This document shows, piece by piece, positions 63,126 through 64,000 of a DNA stretch of 64,000 bases. This DNA comes from CBDDBH01 sp965225625. Its GTDB lineage: Bacteria > Pseudomonadota > Gammaproteobacteria > JADZEE01. Both the position numbers and the translations under genes were made by a program. Position 1 is the stretch's first letter, and the number at the start of each line of letters is the position of its first letter. The notes under the pieces are model-generated. The model was not told the DNA's origin, searched no databases, and saw only the letters and a list, made by a program, of their open reading frames with translations. Location of the stretch: positions 124,001 through 188,000 of the forward strand of contig CBDDBH010000022.1 of assembly GCA_965225625.1 (NCBI GenBank), given 5' to 3'.

Positions 63126-64000
63126 CTACCGGACACGATCTGGGTACAAGAGTGGACTCTCGGCCTCCATGTACTTCTTCGCCGTGTCCCGATGTATGCC
63201 CAGTTCCCGTGCAACTCCTCGAATCGACAGCCCCCTGCGCTTCGCCTTCTGGACAGCGTTCCACCTTGCCGTCTGAAGTGGAGTGGGCTTCCTGTGCTGC
63301 ATGGCAGGTGCCTTGCGGACTCTAACGGCGCCGTTGTCGTCAGCATCGCCGGCGTCCACCTCAGCGTCGAGTGCCGCCAGAGCCGCCGCCCAGCGCCTGC
63401 CCAGACCGTTGAGACCGCCATGTGCGGGTGGCCCGTGTGAGGAAGAGCCGTTGAAGCTTCGCAGCAAGCCCGGACGGGGTGGGGCCTCCTGGCTGGGGAT
63501 GATTTCTCCCTGGTAACGCACAGCCAGATGGCCGTCCTGGCCTTCCAGCACATCTACCACCGCTCCCGCATAGCTGCGCCGCTCCGTCCCTGGCAGCAGT
63601 TGGAGCGTTCTCCAGCGGTACTTCACAGTGTTGTCCCTGGCCACCCTGCGGCTGTGCCTGAAGCAGAGGACAGTGTCGAGGCAGGCTCCCGGTCCCAACG
63701 GGCGGTAGGCAGTCTCAGGGTGCCGTGCCGCAACGCCGAAGCGAGCGTTGAAGCGGTCAAGGAACTCCTTCAGCACGGCGTTGGCCTCCTCGATGGTGGT
63801 TGCACCAGCGAGTCTGAGCTCGGTCACCAACCTGTCCTGGAACGTTCCAGCGGTGCGCTCCACTCTACCCTTAGCCTGCGGTGACAGGGCGAAGACCATC
63901 TGTATGCCGAGCTCGTCCATAGCACGACTGAACTGTGTGGGTGCACCGGCGCGCCCCGACCCGGGCACGTTCTTGAAGACGGAGTGCCGGTCGGTGTAGA
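63126..64000 (-). CDS. ISNCY-family transposase, second copy, N-terminal part outside window
   Basis: About 290 residues visible, continuing past the right edge. It reads YTDRHSVFKNVPGSG at the edge, then SPQAKGRVERTAGTFQDRL, and ends with the C-terminal HTH (RRGLSIRGVARELGIHRDTA). It is homologous to, but clearly different from, the transposase at 59283-60797, so it is a second family member rather than a fresh copy. No frameshift is seen in the visible part. Confidence 0.85.
   Translation of the reverse strand, partial: YTDRHSVFKNVPGSGRAGAPTQFSRAMDELGIQMVFALSPQAKGRVERTAGTFQDRLVTELRLAGATTIEEANAVLKEFLDRFNARFGVAARHPETAYRPLGPGACLDTVLCFRHSRRVARDNTVKYRWRTLQLLPGTERRSYAGAVVDVLEGQDGHLAVRYQGEIIPSQEAPPRPGLLRSFNGSSSHGPPAHGGLNGLGRRWAAALAALDAEVDAGDADDNGAVRVRKAPAMQHRKPTPLQTARWNAVQKAKRRGLSIRGVARELGIHRDTAKKYMEAESPLLYPDRVR

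Overview
The window joins two regions of different character. From 1 to about 42.2 kb it reads like a dense proteobacterial (probably marine or host-associated gammaproteobacterial) catabolic region: TonB-dependent receptor, five Rieske oxygenase alpha subunits, a vanillyl-alcohol-oxidase-type flavoenzyme, a PQQ dehydrogenase with a lanthanide-type metal site, an HpaB-type hydroxylase, an LLM flavoenzyme, cupins, MFS and TauE exporters, AraC and TetR regulators, and dispersed palindromic repeats between genes. The lineage is inferred from gene content only. From about 42.2 kb to the end the sequence is a patchwork of IS1380, IS21 and ISNCY-type elements, halves of a large serine recombinase, broken ribbon-helix-helix genes and other debris. 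Many of these carry single-base frameshifts. One intact operon lies among them.

Left part. 1-1.7 kb (minus): a ureohydrolase and a nitrilase-fold protein that has lost its nucleophilic Cys. 1.8-9.4 kb (plus): small protein, Rieske oxygenase, SnoaL-double CDGSH fusion, VAO/PCMH flavoprotein, second Rieske oxygenase and TonB receptor, closed by a strong terminator; this looks like an uptake and oxidation unit for a phenolic compound. 9.7-15.8 kb: esterase and secreted protein, then a 1270-residue hybrid histidine kinase coupled to a STAS protein. 15.9-23.1 kb: a TetR-centred divergon with a DUF1116 protein and a Rieske oxygenase on one side, and TetR, a glutamine-synthetase-like ligase and two Rieske oxygenases on the other. 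Two TTAA-N8-TTAA palindromes lie in the divergent promoter gap. 23.1-42 kb: assorted oxidoreductases, transporters, cupins, a subtilase, a SpoIIE-type phosphatase, and finally the frameshifted remnant of an LLM monooxygenase, broken where the IS-rich part begins.

Right part. A lone RsgA GTPase (43.2-44.2 kb) and IS debris lead to the most interesting locus, 49.3-56.75 kb. It is a tightly coupled operon encoding a SIS-HAD fusion, a PRTase-like protein, an ORC/CDC6-like AAA ATPase, a Rossmann/CARF-like protein, a PfkB kinase with two extra Cys pairs, and a 43-residue membrane microprotein that starts on a GTGA overlap. The set combines sugar-phosphate and nucleotide chemistry with a large ATPase and a possible ligand sensor, and it sits inside mobile-element debris. 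I propose it as a conflict or defence-type system that makes or consumes a nucleotide-like metabolite. A perfect 148-bp-period tandem duplication lies at the PRTase/ATPase junction. Downstream, a small RHH gene is split by a nested IS21/ISNCY insertion and can be rejoined in frame on paper. The window ends in a second ISNCY copy.

No rRNA, tRNA or CRISPR array was recognised.
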